From Rapidithrix thailandica (lineage in GTDB: Bacteria > Bacteroidota > Bacteroidia > Cytophagales > Flammeovirgaceae), in NCBI RefSeq assembly GCF_039710355.1, contig NZ_JBDKWZ010000003.1:372001-436000 (forward strand): a stretch of 64,000 nucleotides of DNA, in the 5' to 3' direction. A program made the translations under genes and the position numbers. The notes beneath the pieces are model-generated. The model was given only the letters and a program-made list of their open reading frames with translations. It had not been told where the DNA came from and searched no databases. Every line of letters starts with the position of its first letter. Within the stretch, counting starts at the first letter, position 1. Below are positions 53,484 through 61,684 of this stretch, in pieces.

Positions 53484-54065
53484 TTACCTTTTTCCAATAT
53501 ACATACCTAATAATTTTTCTTTCACCTTTTCAAGTGGGTATTCCTCTCCCATCATCAAATAATGTAAACAAATTCCGTCAAATGTGGCGGCCAATAATTT
53601 TGCTTCACTTTCAGGTTCTTCAGCACCCAACTCCTGAAATAAAATGTTGAAAAACGTGAACATCTCGTTCATGACAGGCTGAAGCCGTTTCCGGAGCACC
53701 TCAGGTAGTTTCATTTGGGTGATTAAAGCAAAATACAATTGCCAAAAATGCTTTTCCTTTTGAAGCGAAGAAATTGATAAATCCAGCAGTTGGGTAAGTT
53801 TGTCTTCGGGGGCTGCTTCCATATCAATTTCCTCAAAAAGTCCGTCCAGTTCATTTAAGCCCTGCATAAATACCGCTTCCAATAGTTGCTCTTTACTCTC
53901 AAAATAATGGTAAAGAGAACCTTTGGCAACTCCTGCAGATTTGGCAATTTGACTGATGGAAGTACTATGATACCCATAGTTTGCAAATAACTCCAGAGCG
54001 GTCCGGAGAAATTTTGCTTTACTTTTTTCCCGTATGGCGGCAAACTGTTGTTCCGTCCTAGGCAT
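53484..54065 (-). CDS. TetR family transcriptional repressor
   Basis: 193 residues from ATG 54065; the TTG at 54080 is less likely. The N-terminal HTH lies at about 25-55: FANYGYHSTSISQIAKSAGVAKGSLYHYFESKEQLLEAVF, a canonical TetR DNA-binding domain. The C-terminal ligand domain is variable and reveals no ligand. It heads the leftward set of LolA-like, permeases, ATPase, cyclase and barrel, so it probably regulates the whole set and itself. Its operator is visible directly upstream. Confidence 0.93.
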   Translation of the reverse strand: MPRTEQQFAAIREKSKAKFLRTALELFANYGYHSTSISQIAKSAGVAKGSLYHYFESKEQLLEAVFMQGLNELDGLFEEIDMEAAPEDKLTQLLDLSISSLQKEKHFWQLYFALITQMKLPEVLRKRLQPVMNEMFTFFNILFQELGAEEPESEAKLLAATFDGICLHYLMMGEEYPLEKVKEKLLGMYIGKR

Positions 54066-54107
54066 TTTTTCTTTAAACAATCTTAAGTGAAAAGCAGGTG
54101 ATTTTTA

Positions 54108-54132
54108 TTGACCGTATGTTCGGTCAAATGTA
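54108..54132 (-). promoter_or_regulatory. TetR operator overlapping the tetR promoter
   Basis: TTGACCG, six bases, CGGTCAA (54108-54127) is a perfect 7-bp inverted repeat of the type TetR proteins bind. The minus-strand -7 element TACATTTG (54125-54132) overlaps its right arm, with TTGG as -33 about 20 bases behind. Bound repressor would cover the promoter. Confidence 0.75.
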
Positions 54133-54459
54133 CCGGTTTCCATAATTGCCTCCAACATTTTCTCAAGGATTTTTTTAATAAAAACCTGTAAATCATTTGC
54201 TTGTGTTTTACACGATAAAGGATTAAACGCTTTTTGATAAGAACCAGAGTCTGTTGAACAAAAAACTAATTCAGAAATAAACAGAGCCTGTTAAAAAAAC
54301 AATTTTGCTGAAAAAAAGCGACTTTTAAAGAGGTAAAGCCCAGTGACTAAGTGCTGTAGAGGCCTGAAAATGGGTAGGAGCTATTTACAAAAACCAGCTC
54401 TCCTATTTTCTTTTTCTAAGATTGCTCCTGTGGAACTGACAATTTGATGTTCTAATTCA

Positions 54460-54467
54460 TAACTTTG
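54460..54467 (+). promoter_or_regulatory. -7 element of the nusB operon
   Basis: TAACTTTG matches TAnnTTTG, 28 bases before the nusB ATG. No -33 at ideal spacing was recognised. Confidence 0.5.
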
Positions 54468-54495
54468 CAGTGTACAAAGATTAATAGAAATCAAA

Positions 54496-55662
54496 ATGCT
54501 TAATCGCAGGTTATTACGTATTAAGGCGATGCAAACCATCTACGCCTATAAGCAGAGTAAAGAGTCTAATTTTCAACTGGCCATTGACCAGATCAAGGAG
54601 AAGTATGAGGAGAAGTTGCGTTTTGTGGGAAGAACTGAGCTGGAAAGTATTCGAAAACAAGAAAACGTTTCGATCAACTACCTCAAAGAAAATCATGAGT
54701 TGGGCTTGAATGTAAAGGAGGAGACTGAGGAAGTGAAGATTGCCAATGACGCGATTCGCTTCTATCAAGATCAGATTGAGAAAGACTTTCGCTCGTATAA
54801 GTCACGAATGGTTTTTGAAACAGAGCGCCTTTATCTGAAATATATCAACATTATTTTTGGCTTGTTGGAGTTTTCAGAAGTGGTGAAGGATGTGTATGAT
54901 GAACGCAGTAAGAAGCGAGCGGATGTGGGACTGGAAGAAACCTTGTTGAAGCGCATTTATGAAAATAAAATCTTGCAATGCTTTAAGCAAAACCTTCAGT
55001 TGCAAGAGGAAGTGAAGCGCTACAATTTGGAGTACGATATGATGCTTTTGCGCGAATGGTACCGTCAGTTGAAAGCAGACAAGGCGTTTGTCGAATCGTT
55101 TTCATTGGAAAAGACCCAAAGTGAGGAAACGGATCTGGAAGTCATTAAATATTTGGTGAAGGAGTTTCTTTTCAAAAATGAAAAGATCGTTTCGGACTTT
55201 GAAGAAGAAGATTTAAGCTGGGCAGAAAACAAAACTATTTTGCGCAGTATGTTGCTGAAAACGTTTAAAAGTGCCGATACCTCAAATTGTGAACATGCTC
55301 AACTACTGACTATTTCCCGGAATTGGGAAGAGGATAAGCACTTCTTTGAACAACTGTATATCCGTTCGCTGCGGGAGGAAAAAGAATACGAACCCTTTAT
55401 AGAGAAACACTTGGAAAAATGGTCGAAAGAGCGGATTGCAAAAATTGATAGCATATTGCTCATTATGGCCCTCAGTGAAATGGTTAATTTTACCAGTATT
55501 CCGGTGAAAGTAACAATAAATGAGTATATTGAAATCTCGAAATCGTACAGTACTCCCAAAAGTTGGCAATTTGTGAATGGGATCTTAGATGCGATCTCCA
55601 AAGAGCTGCAGGATATTGGAAAAATCCGGAAAAGCGGACGGGGATTGATCGACAACAAATAA
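54496..55662 (+). CDS. nusB: Transcription antitermination factor NusB, long Bacteroidota form
   Basis: 388 residues, far longer than E. coli NusB (139). The start MLNRRLLRIKAMQTIYAYKQS is the family's opening helix. The middle is a charged helical insertion (about 25-250). The C-terminal RNA-binding NusB fold (about 275-375) shows KWSKERIAKIDSILLIMALSEM, PVKVTINEYIEISKSYS and WQFVNGILDAI. With NusE it binds boxA and prevents termination in rRNA operons. First gene of a rightward housekeeping set, with its own -7 element. Confidence 0.95.
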   Translation: MLNRRLLRIKAMQTIYAYKQSKESNFQLAIDQIKEKYEEKLRFVGRTELESIRKQENVSINYLKENHELGLNVKEETEEVKIANDAIRFYQDQIEKDFRSYKSRMVFETERLYLKYINIIFGLLEFSEVVKDVYDERSKKRADVGLEETLLKRIYENKILQCFKQNLQLQEEVKRYNLEYDMMLLREWYRQLKADKAFVESFSLEKTQSEETDLEVIKYLVKEFLFKNEKIVSDFEEEDLSWAENKTILRSMLLKTFKSADTSNCEHAQLLTISRNWEEDKHFFEQLYIRSLREEKEYEPFIEKHLEKWSKERIAKIDSILLIMALSEMVNFTSIPVKVTINEYIEISKSYSTPKSWQFVNGILDAISKELQDIGKIRKSGRGLIDNK

Positions 55663-55817
55663 AGGAATTATTAACCTAAAGAACCAGTTAAAAAAGAACC
55701 ATATTGGCTGTATCTTCTGGATGGAGGGTATAGCTGAAAAAGGAAGCGCAGGTAGCACTGGTATACAAAAAAGCTATCAAACCATAATTTTTTTTATACA
55801 AAAAACTCTCTAAAGCT

Positions 55818-56129
55818 ATGAGCAAAAACAATGGAAGTTCATTATTAACTTTTCTATTGGGGATCATTGTGGGGTCTGTGTTGGGAGTCTTATTTGCTCC
55901 GGATAAAGGCAGAAATACACGAGACCGACTTAGCTATCAGTTGGATAAGCAAAAAGAAGCTTTACAACGCCTTATTGATGATTTGGTAGAAGGGAAAGAA
56001 ACCCCGATTAGTTCAGCGAAGTCTCAAGGGCAAAAAGTAATTTCGGACGCAATTAAACATGCTGAAAAATTGATGCACGAAGTAGACGAGTTGAAAAGTC
56101 AAATCGCTCCCAATAATCATAATTCTTAA
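55818..56129 (+). CDS. YtxH domain protein
   Basis: 103 residues. One membrane segment at about 8-26 (LLTFLLGIIVGSVLGVLF), followed by APDKGRNTRDRLSYQLDKQKEAL, the YtxH signature, and a helical tail. YtxH-type proteins are small membrane stress-associated proteins without a set biochemical role. It sits between nusB (155 bases before) and the DUF1573 gene (35 bases after), a position I associate with Bacteroidota nusB operons. Confidence 0.9.
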   Translation: MSKNNGSSLLTFLLGIIVGSVLGVLFAPDKGRNTRDRLSYQLDKQKEALQRLIDDLVEGKETPISSAKSQGQKVISDAIKHAEKLMHEVDELKSQIAPNNHNS

Positions 56130-56164
56130 AAAAACACTTTTGAATGATTAAAAATCCATTAGAT

Positions 56165-56674
56165 ATGAAATTACTTAATCATTTATCAATTTTTGTGTTC
56201 ATCATAGGTACTTGGGCATGTAGTCCAACGCACGAAGCGAAACAGGATACACAAATGAATGTTTCTACGGCCAATACAAGTAGTAGTATTCCTATGACAG
56301 TGATCAAAGAGCCGGAAGCTCCCAAGGCTTATGCTGCTTTTGATTTTGAAAAAACTTTTTATGACTTTGGTACCATTCAGCAAGGAGACATTGTAAAACA
56401 CACATTTAAGTTTGTCAATTCCGGAGAGGTGCCCTTGGTCATTTCCGATATCAAAACCACATGTGGTTGTACGGCTCCCAAATACTCTAAAAACCCGGTA
56501 GCTCCAGGCGAAAGCGGAGAGATTTTAGTACAGTTTAACAGTGCCGGGAAAAGAAACTTAAACAAAAAGCCGATTACCATTTATGCGAATGTAGAGGGGG
56601 GGACCTATGTGATTAATATTCAGGCAAATGTTAAAGTAGAGGAAGAACTTAAAGGGCCTTACAAAAAACAGTAG
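56165..56674 (+). CDS. DUF1573 lipoprotein
   Basis: 169 residues from ATG 56165, which starts a lipoprotein signal (IGTWACSPT, Cys about 19); the ATG at 56144 adds seven residues. The DUF1573 ASH-like domain lies at about 60-160: FDFEKTFYDFGTIQQGDIV, FVNSGEVPLVISDIKTTCGCTAPKYSKNPVAPGESGEI, with the CGC motif typical of the family. Function is unknown; similar domains occur in many Bacteroidota surface proteins. Third gene of the nusB set, followed by tandem terminators. Confidence 0.9.
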   Translation: MKLLNHLSIFVFIIGTWACSPTHEAKQDTQMNVSTANTSSSIPMTVIKEPEAPKAYAAFDFEKTFYDFGTIQQGDIVKHTFKFVNSGEVPLVISDIKTTCGCTAPKYSKNPVAPGESGEILVQFNSAGKRNLNKKPITIYANVEGGTYVINIQANVKVEEELKGPYKKQ

Positions 56675-56710
56675 AAATACACTTCCGTAAGAAAGGGAGA
56701 TGAGGTAGTC

Positions 56711-56767
56711 AAAAAAAGAGCCCGCTTATATTTAGGCAGCGGATTTTTTTGGCTGCCTCTTTTTTTT
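56711..56767 (+). terminator. Two overlapping, mutually exclusive terminator hairpins
   Basis: CCGCT/AGCGG followed by A then T7, and AGGCAGC/GCTGCCT followed by CTCTTTTTTT; they share the AGC bases, so only one can form at a time. The flanking AAAAAAAGAG and CTCTTTTTTT can extend the second. Read-through to yajC may depend on which forms. Confidence 0.75.
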
Positions 56768-56837
56768 AACCGTTCTTTGTTGCTTTGAGCATATTGACAT
56801 ATGCTCTGATGAAGTATCACTATTAAAATCATTGAAA

Positions 56838-57173
56838 ATGACCTTGTGGAACACTATTTTATTGCAAGCTCCTAGTGGAGGTGCGCCAAGTTATATGAAC
56901 ATTATCTTCATTGTAGGGTTAATTGTGATTTTTTACTTCTTCATGATCAGACCACAACAGAGCAAACAAAAGAAGCAAAAACAGTTTTCCGAAGCTTTAA
57001 AGAAGGGCGATACCGTGGTGACCATTGGGGGAATTCATGGAAAAATTATTGCCATGGAAGGAAACACCTTACAGTTGGAGGTGGACAAGGGAGTAAAAAT
57101 TAAAGTAGACCGGGCTTCTATTTCTTTGGAAAATACAGAATTTGCCCAAAAACCTGCTACAGATAGTAAATAA
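56838..57173 (+). CDS. yajC: Preprotein translocase subunit YajC
   Basis: 111 residues from ATG 56838 (a TTG at 56832 is two codons earlier). One membrane segment at about 20-40 (MNIIFIVGLIVIFYFFMIRPQQ), then the conserved QKKQKQFSEALKKGDTVVTIGGIHGKI. YajC joins SecDF in the accessory complex of the Sec translocon. Its place in the nusB-DUF1573-yajC-ybbR-coaE order agrees with other Bacteroidota. It follows a terminator, so it may have its own promoter. Confidence 0.96.
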   Translation: MTLWNTILLQAPSGGAPSYMNIIFIVGLIVIFYFFMIRPQQSKQKKQKQFSEALKKGDTVVTIGGIHGKIIAMEGNTLQLEVDKGVKIKVDRASISLENTEFAQKPATDSK

Positions 57174-57243
57174 CAAAAGGGATATGGTCATGTAGTTTTG
57201 TTCAAATTGTGTGACCTAATGAAACTTTTGTACTAAATTTCCA

Positions 57244-57306
57244 TAAGAAAAGAGGATCCGTTCGCAAACGGCAAAGAGAAATTCCTCTTCCTATCCTCTT
57301 TTCTTA
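57244..57306 (+). ncRNA. Candidate three-way-junction RNA in the ybbR leader
   Basis: A 14-bp perfect outer stem (TAAGAAAAGAGGAT with ATCCTCTTTTCTTA) encloses two hairpins: CCGTT-CGCA-AACGG (57258-57271) and AAGAG-(6)-CTCTT (57274-57289). No T tract follows, so it is not a terminator. The purine-rich 5' arm could alternatively pair with the inner CCTCTTCC, giving a possible switch. No known riboswitch class was recognised. Confidence 0.4.
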
Positions 57307-57390
57307 GTAGAGAATATGGATCGGTCAAACCTGACAAGGTTACATGTTCAGGGATAGCGCATTTCATCTTAACCAAATTCTGCAAGTACG

Positions 57391-58377
57391 GTGAGAAAAT
57401 TACCCGTAGATCAGATTAACCAGGTGATTAGTTGGCTGAAATCCAATACCGAAGGATATAAGGATTGGGAGTGGAAGGCCATTGTCATTTGTTTGGTAAC
57501 GGCCTGTACGTTTTGGGTGTTTAATTCATTGAATTCTGAACATACGGCCAATATCCGGGTGAAGCTGGCCATTGTTTTTGAACGGAATGATATAGTTGCC
57601 ATAAAACCTCCTCCGGAAGAAATTTCCGTTAACGTGACCGGCTTGGGTTGGAATTTACTTAGCCGGGGGCTGAACCGGGAAGAAAATCCGGTCATCATTC
57701 AGATTGGTTCTGAAAACCCGCTTTCTGTCAACTACCTTACAACCTCTTCCATTCGCGCTTTTGTGTCTGACAAGTTGAAAGAGTTTAAGGTGAATTATGT
57801 GATGGAAGATTCTATTTTCTTTAAATATGATACGATGACTTCCAAAGTTGTCAAACTGGCCTTAGACACCGCTTCCATTCACTTGGCCCCCAATGTGGAG
57901 CGCACTTCTCCGGTTTCCCTTGAACCGGATACCATAATTTTGAAAGGAGCTTCTTCCTTTATCCGGCAAGCAGAAGATACACGTGTGTTGCAATTGAGTG
58001 GAAAGTTGATTTCCGCTGATTTTGAAGAAGAAATTGAGTTGGGATATAAGGCCGTAAAGTACCTGACTGCTTCCACGGAAAATGTAAAAGTAGCTTTTGA
58101 TGTTGTCCGTTATGAGTCCAAAGAGGCCATTGTAAAACTGGATTTGGTCAATTTCCCCGAGAGTCAGACCGCCTATATCACCCCTGAAACGGCCATTGTC
58201 AACTACCTGGTCAAGGAAGATGACTCCGGTAATACACAAGATACATTGAAAGTACGATTAGATTTTAAAGAATACAACAATTTGGACTCTACCATATGCC
58301 CGTTGGTGAAAGCCCCCTCTTATTTTAAAAATGTAGAAGTCAAACCTGCTCAATTCAAAGTAATCCTTGAAAACTAA
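57391..58377 (+). CDS. YbbR-like domain protein (CdaR-type)
   Basis: 328 residues from a GTG start at 57391. One membrane segment at about 30-48 (WKAIVICLVTACTFWVFNSL), then repeated YbbR-like beta domains (about 60-320; PPEEISVNVTGLGWNLLSRG, SLEPDTIILKGASSFI, FDVVRYESKEAIVKLDLVNFPE). In Firmicutes the YbbR protein CdaR modulates the c-di-AMP cyclase CdaA; no cyclase of that type is adjacent here. It overlaps the coaE start by 11 bases, so translation is coupled. A possible structured RNA lies in its 217-base leader. Confidence 0.88.
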   Translation: MRKLPVDQINQVISWLKSNTEGYKDWEWKAIVICLVTACTFWVFNSLNSEHTANIRVKLAIVFERNDIVAIKPPPEEISVNVTGLGWNLLSRGLNREENPVIIQIGSENPLSVNYLTTSSIRAFVSDKLKEFKVNYVMEDSIFFKYDTMTSKVVKLALDTASIHLAPNVERTSPVSLEPDTIILKGASSFIRQAEDTRVLQLSGKLISADFEEEIELGYKAVKYLTASTENVKVAFDVVRYESKEAIVKLDLVNFPESQTAYITPETAIVNYLVKEDDSGNTQDTLKVRLDFKEYNNLDSTICPLVKAPSYFKNVEVKPAQFKVILEN

Positions 58378-58984
58378 AACACTTCAAATTGGTATTACAG
58401 GAGGCATTGGCTCCGGGAAAAGTATGGTGTGTAAAATTTTTCAGACCTTGGGAGCTCCTGTGTATGATGCCGATACCATGGCAAAATGGTTGATGGCTCA
58501 CGATGCAAAATTGATTCGTTCGATCAAGGCGAGATTCGGAAAAGAGGCCTATCTGACTGATGGAACCGTAAACCGGACGTACTTGGCGAAGCAGGTATTC
58601 GGAAGTGCTTCCGAATTACAAAAACTGAATGCCTTGGTACACCCCCGGGTAGCCGAACATTATCAGGACTGGGTACACCAACACAGCCACTTTCCTTATG
58701 TGATCAAGGAAGCGGCCTTATTGATCGAAGCAAAGTCTTATCAACAACTGGATAGGCTGGTATTGGTATATGCTCCCAAAACATTGCGAATCCAACGAGT
58801 TTTACAACGTGACCCCCAACGCGACCGGAAACAAGTCGAACAGATCATACAAAAACAACTTCCTGAAAGGGAAAAGCTACCTTTAGCCCAGCATATTCTT
58901 AAAAATGATGAAAAGGAAATGTTGATAATGCAAGTACTAAGGTTGCACCGTGTTTTTTCCGAAACGGCTTCCCTTCTTACCTAA
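58367..58984 (+). CDS. coaE: Dephospho-CoA kinase
   Basis: 205 residues from TTG 58367, inside the end of ybbR. P-loop GITGGIGSGKSM at about 9, then APVYDADTMAKWLM, VHPRVAEHYQDW (lid), IKEAALLIEA and RVLQRDPQRDRKQVEQIIQKQL. It phosphorylates dephospho-CoA in the last step of CoA synthesis. The Asp of YDAD and the Arg-rich lid are conserved. The TTG start overlapping the previous stop implies translational coupling and probably modest expression. Last gene of the nusB set. Confidence 0.96.
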   Translation: MKTKTLQIGITGGIGSGKSMVCKIFQTLGAPVYDADTMAKWLMAHDAKLIRSIKARFGKEAYLTDGTVNRTYLAKQVFGSASELQKLNALVHPRVAEHYQDWVHQHSHFPYVIKEAALLIEAKSYQQLDRLVLVYAPKTLRIQRVLQRDPQRDRKQVEQIIQKQLPEREKLPLAQHILKNDEKEMLIMQVLRLHRVFSETASLLT

Positions 58985-59500
58985 AAAACATGCGCATTAG
59001 TGAATGTACTCAGAAGATATACTGTTACATAATTGACAGAAATCTTTAACCTTTTTCCATATATTCAACACATAGCCTTAATCAGTAGCAACACTGTTTA
59101 TCCACACGTTGTTGAATGTCGTTTTTACCCGATTGGCTTTTCATTACTATAACCAGCTGTTAAGTCTTAACCTGAAACCAAAACCTGTTTAATCAATTTA
59201 GGGAATCTGGTAGGGTGGGAAACTACTAAGCCTCTTTTTTATGTTGTATGTACAAATGAATTCAACGGAACGAATAAAAGCTTTAACGCTTGTTTGATAC
59301 GCTTCCTTGAATGATAAACTTAACAACTACTTGAAAATAAGATTGCTAATGGTGAAGTGGATAAGTGAAAACTTATCAACAAACTATGGCAAATGATTTT
59401 ATGTGGGTAGAACAAGTGAAGTTGACAATAGCGAGTAGAATAATGTGGGAAAACAGCCCGGCTTTTGCTTAGCCGGGCTGTTTGGGTTTATTGAAGTATT
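58985..59500. other. Intergenic region after coaE with a DnaA box and hairpins
   Basis: No gene. It holds one perfect DnaA box (TTATCCACA, 59098-59106) and a GNRA hairpin GTGGATAAGT-GAAA-ACTTATCAAC (59357-59380, one mismatch) whose arms are also DnaA-box-like. A terminator for the leftward permease gene lies at 59451-59483. Confidence 0.5.
59451..59483. terminator. Hairpin terminator after the His-rich permease gene
   Basis: AAACAGCCCGGCT pairs perfectly with AGCCGGGCTGTTT around a 7-base loop. On the minus strand it is followed by TTTT. Confidence 0.75.
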
Positions 59501-60856
59501 TTATCCTTTGGCAAGTACCTCTGAAATATCCGTTTTGTAAGCTTGAATGGCGGGTATTAAAGATGTAATAATACCGATCAATAATGCTCCGCCAATCAAA
59601 TACAACTCTTCCACCAAGAATGTAAATCCGGTGATTCCTACAGCTCCCGGGCCTTCTATTATTTGCATAATTAGTTCTACCACACCATGAGCAATCACTA
59701 AGGCAAATCCTGCGCTAATCAAGGTAATCAACACACCTTCCAATATGATAAGTATAAATAAAGAGGTCTTGGAAGATCCCAAGGAGCGCATAATGGCCAA
59801 ATCGTACTTTCTCTCTTTTAAGGCATTGTACAAGGCTATAAAGATACTTAACACGGCAATAAACACCATCAGGTAAGCGAAACCTTGGAGGAGGTCTACC
59901 CCAATGCCCAGTAAAGAAAACAACCGGGCTGTTTCGATTGCTGGAGAAGCCGCTTGCATGGAAGTTTGACTGTTGATATAACGGGGCATCTGCATTGCTG
60001 CCATGGGCGAGCGGAATTTGACCAACATGGAGGTAATCTCTTTTCCCTCACCTTGAGGAAGACCCAAGGGGTTCTTTTTAGATACTTGTACGGTTTCTTC
60101 TGTAGGACCGTGCTCATGGGCATGGGTTTCAGCATGATGATGTTCATGATCGTGGGCATGGTCGTGATTGTGCTCATGCTCATGCTCATGCTCTTCATGG
60201 GTATGGGCCTCTTCTGTTTCCTGAGAACTTTCTCCGTGGTCTTCGTGTGATAGCCAAACACTTTCAATACGGGTGAAGATGAGGTTGTCCAATACGGAAC
60301 CATTAGGTTGTAAAATTCCCACCACCCGATAGTCATGATGCTCGTGTGCCTGATCCATATCTTCTCCAATACCATGTGCCCCATGAAAAGTATCTCCGAG
60401 CTTAAGTTGTAAATGTTTGGCAGCGGTGTACCCGATGGTCACTTCAAAAGGTTTTTCCCATAATTTTCCTTCTGCAATATTCCCCTGGTACAATTCGGCA
60501 TATTTGTGATTGGTACCTACAATGCGAAAACCTTTATAGCTATCTCCTAAGGCCAAAGGGATGGCATATTTTACCATCGGGTTACGGGCTACCTTTTGAG
60601 CTTCTTCCAAATCGATATTTCCCGTTGGAAAATCAATATGAAAGATATTACAAAGGATTAATTGTAATGGACTGCCTTTTGCCCCTATCACCAGATCAAC
60701 GCCTTTGGCATTTTTCATCATCTTGTCTTCAGCCTGTGTGGATAATAGCAAAAGGATAATTACAATGGCTATTCCCAAAGATAAGATCAACGTATTGAGT
60801 ACAAAATTGAGCGGCTTAGCCGTCAAATATTTCCAGCTTAATTTAGGTAAGTTCAT
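59501..60856 (-). CDS. FtsX-type ABC permease with a 16-histidine metal-binding loop
   Basis: 451 residues. First segment at about 20-38, then VDLVIGAKGSPLQLILCNIF (about 53-72), related to the permease at 17283-18473. The periplasmic part has HGAHGIGEDMDQAHEHHDY (about 158-176) and a loop at 208-239 with 16 His in 32 residues, mostly alternating with Glu or Asp, which should bind several divalent metal ions. Three C-terminal segments (about 300-440) end LIPAIQAYKTDISEVLAKG, the usual closing motif, so this paralogue is complete where the other is short. The ATPase at 60936-61577 is its partner, 79 bases away. Zinc or nickel sensing or transport is inference. Confidence 0.88.
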   Translation of the reverse strand: MNLPKLSWKYLTAKPLNFVLNTLILSLGIAIVIILLLLSTQAEDKMMKNAKGVDLVIGAKGSPLQLILCNIFHIDFPTGNIDLEEAQKVARNPMVKYAIPLALGDSYKGFRIVGTNHKYAELYQGNIAEGKLWEKPFEVTIGYTAAKHLQLKLGDTFHGAHGIGEDMDQAHEHHDYRVVGILQPNGSVLDNLIFTRIESVWLSHEDHGESSQETEEAHTHEEHEHEHEHNHDHAHDHEHHHAETHAHEHGPTEETVQVSKKNPLGLPQGEGKEITSMLVKFRSPMAAMQMPRYINSQTSMQAASPAIETARLFSLLGIGVDLLQGFAYLMVFIAVLSIFIALYNALKERKYDLAIMRSLGSSKTSLFILIILEGVLITLISAGFALVIAHGVVELIMQIIEGPGAVGITGFTFLVEELYLIGGALLIGIITSLIPAIQAYKTDISEVLAKG

Positions 60857-60935
60857 AGTAAATTAGACATTATTCAAGTGTCATTTGAAATCATTTATCC
60901 TCTTAGGAAATCGTATTAATACAGTTTTATGTGCT

Positions 60936-61577
60936 TTAGGCCAGTTGTTTATCGAGTTGTAAAACTTCCGGAATTACTTCTTTGATGCGTTGATCATGAG
61001 TGGCAATAATGAGTGCCGCTTGATAGAGCCGGGCCTCTCTTTGCAGTAATTGCACTACTGCATGGCAATTATCATCGTCCAAACTGGCTGTAGGTTCATC
61101 TGCCAAAATAACTTTCGGCCGGTTCAGCAATGCCCGGGCAATAGACGCCCGTTGGGCTTCTCCTTGGCTGAGTTCAAAAGTACGGGCATTGAGTTTATCG
61201 CCCAGGTTGAGTTCATGAAGCACTTCCTGAATACGTTTTTCATCCTGTGGCAGTCCGGCAAAATATTGAGCAGTGTACAAATTCTCTTTTACCGTGAGTG
61301 AGTCAATCAAATGAGGTTTTTGAAAGATCAAACCGATATTTTGGCCTCTGTACAAATCTCTCTGGTGTGCTTTTAATTGATAAAGTGAGGTGTTGTCTAG
61401 CAGTACCTCTCCTGCCTTGGGTTGAAGCAAGCCACCTATGATATGTAATAAGGTGGTTTTTCCACATCCGGAGGAACCAAGTATCAAACAGTGTTCTCCC
61501 TTGGCTACTTTCCAATCGGGAAAGTGAATCGCTTTTTGTTCGCTATAGGCAGCTGATAGTCCTTTAATTTGTAGCAT
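60936..61577 (-). CDS. ABC transporter ATP-binding protein, partner of the His-rich permease
   Basis: 213 residues from ATG 61577 (MLQIKGLSAAYSEQKAIHF); the longer frame is unsupported. Walker A GSSGCGKTT, Q-loop IFQKPHLI, signature LSQGEAQRASIARAL, Walker B VILADEPTASLDD, H-loop THD. The LSQGE signature is shared with the ATPase at 16535-17191 (LSQGERQR), whereas the LolD-like ATPase of the tetR set has LSGGQ. This supports a common origin for the two metal-associated modules. Confidence 0.93.
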   Translation of the reverse strand: MLQIKGLSAAYSEQKAIHFPDWKVAKGEHCLILGSSGCGKTTLLHIIGGLLQPKAGEVLLDNTSLYQLKAHQRDLYRGQNIGLIFQKPHLIDSLTVKENLYTAQYFAGLPQDEKRIQEVLHELNLGDKLNARTFELSQGEAQRASIARALLNRPKVILADEPTASLDDDNCHAVVQLLQREARLYQAALIIATHDQRIKEVIPEVLQLDKQLA

Positions 61578-61684
61578 GGTGTTTTTGTTATTTGGGTATG
61601 GTACATCAAAATAGAAAGAGGGCATATTGGCGATGAGCCTTATCTGAATTGGCAACTGTTGTGAATACCTTTTGCTGACAAGGG

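Larger units (their letters stand above)
54066..54495. other. Divergent intergenic region, tetR / nusB
   Basis: Carries the tetR promoter/operator at its left end and the nusB -7 element at its right end. Nothing else is recognised between, apart from A-rich repeats around 54240-54310 with two similar GAGTCTGTT / GAGCCTGTT stretches. Confidence 0.55.

Noticed and set aside
57244..57306. Intrinsic terminator after yajC
   Set aside because: The long stem is not followed by a T tract, and it encloses further hairpins.
57970..57990. Second parS-like CACGTG element
   Set aside because: The flanks (ATACACGTGTGT) do not fit the TGTT/AACA arms.
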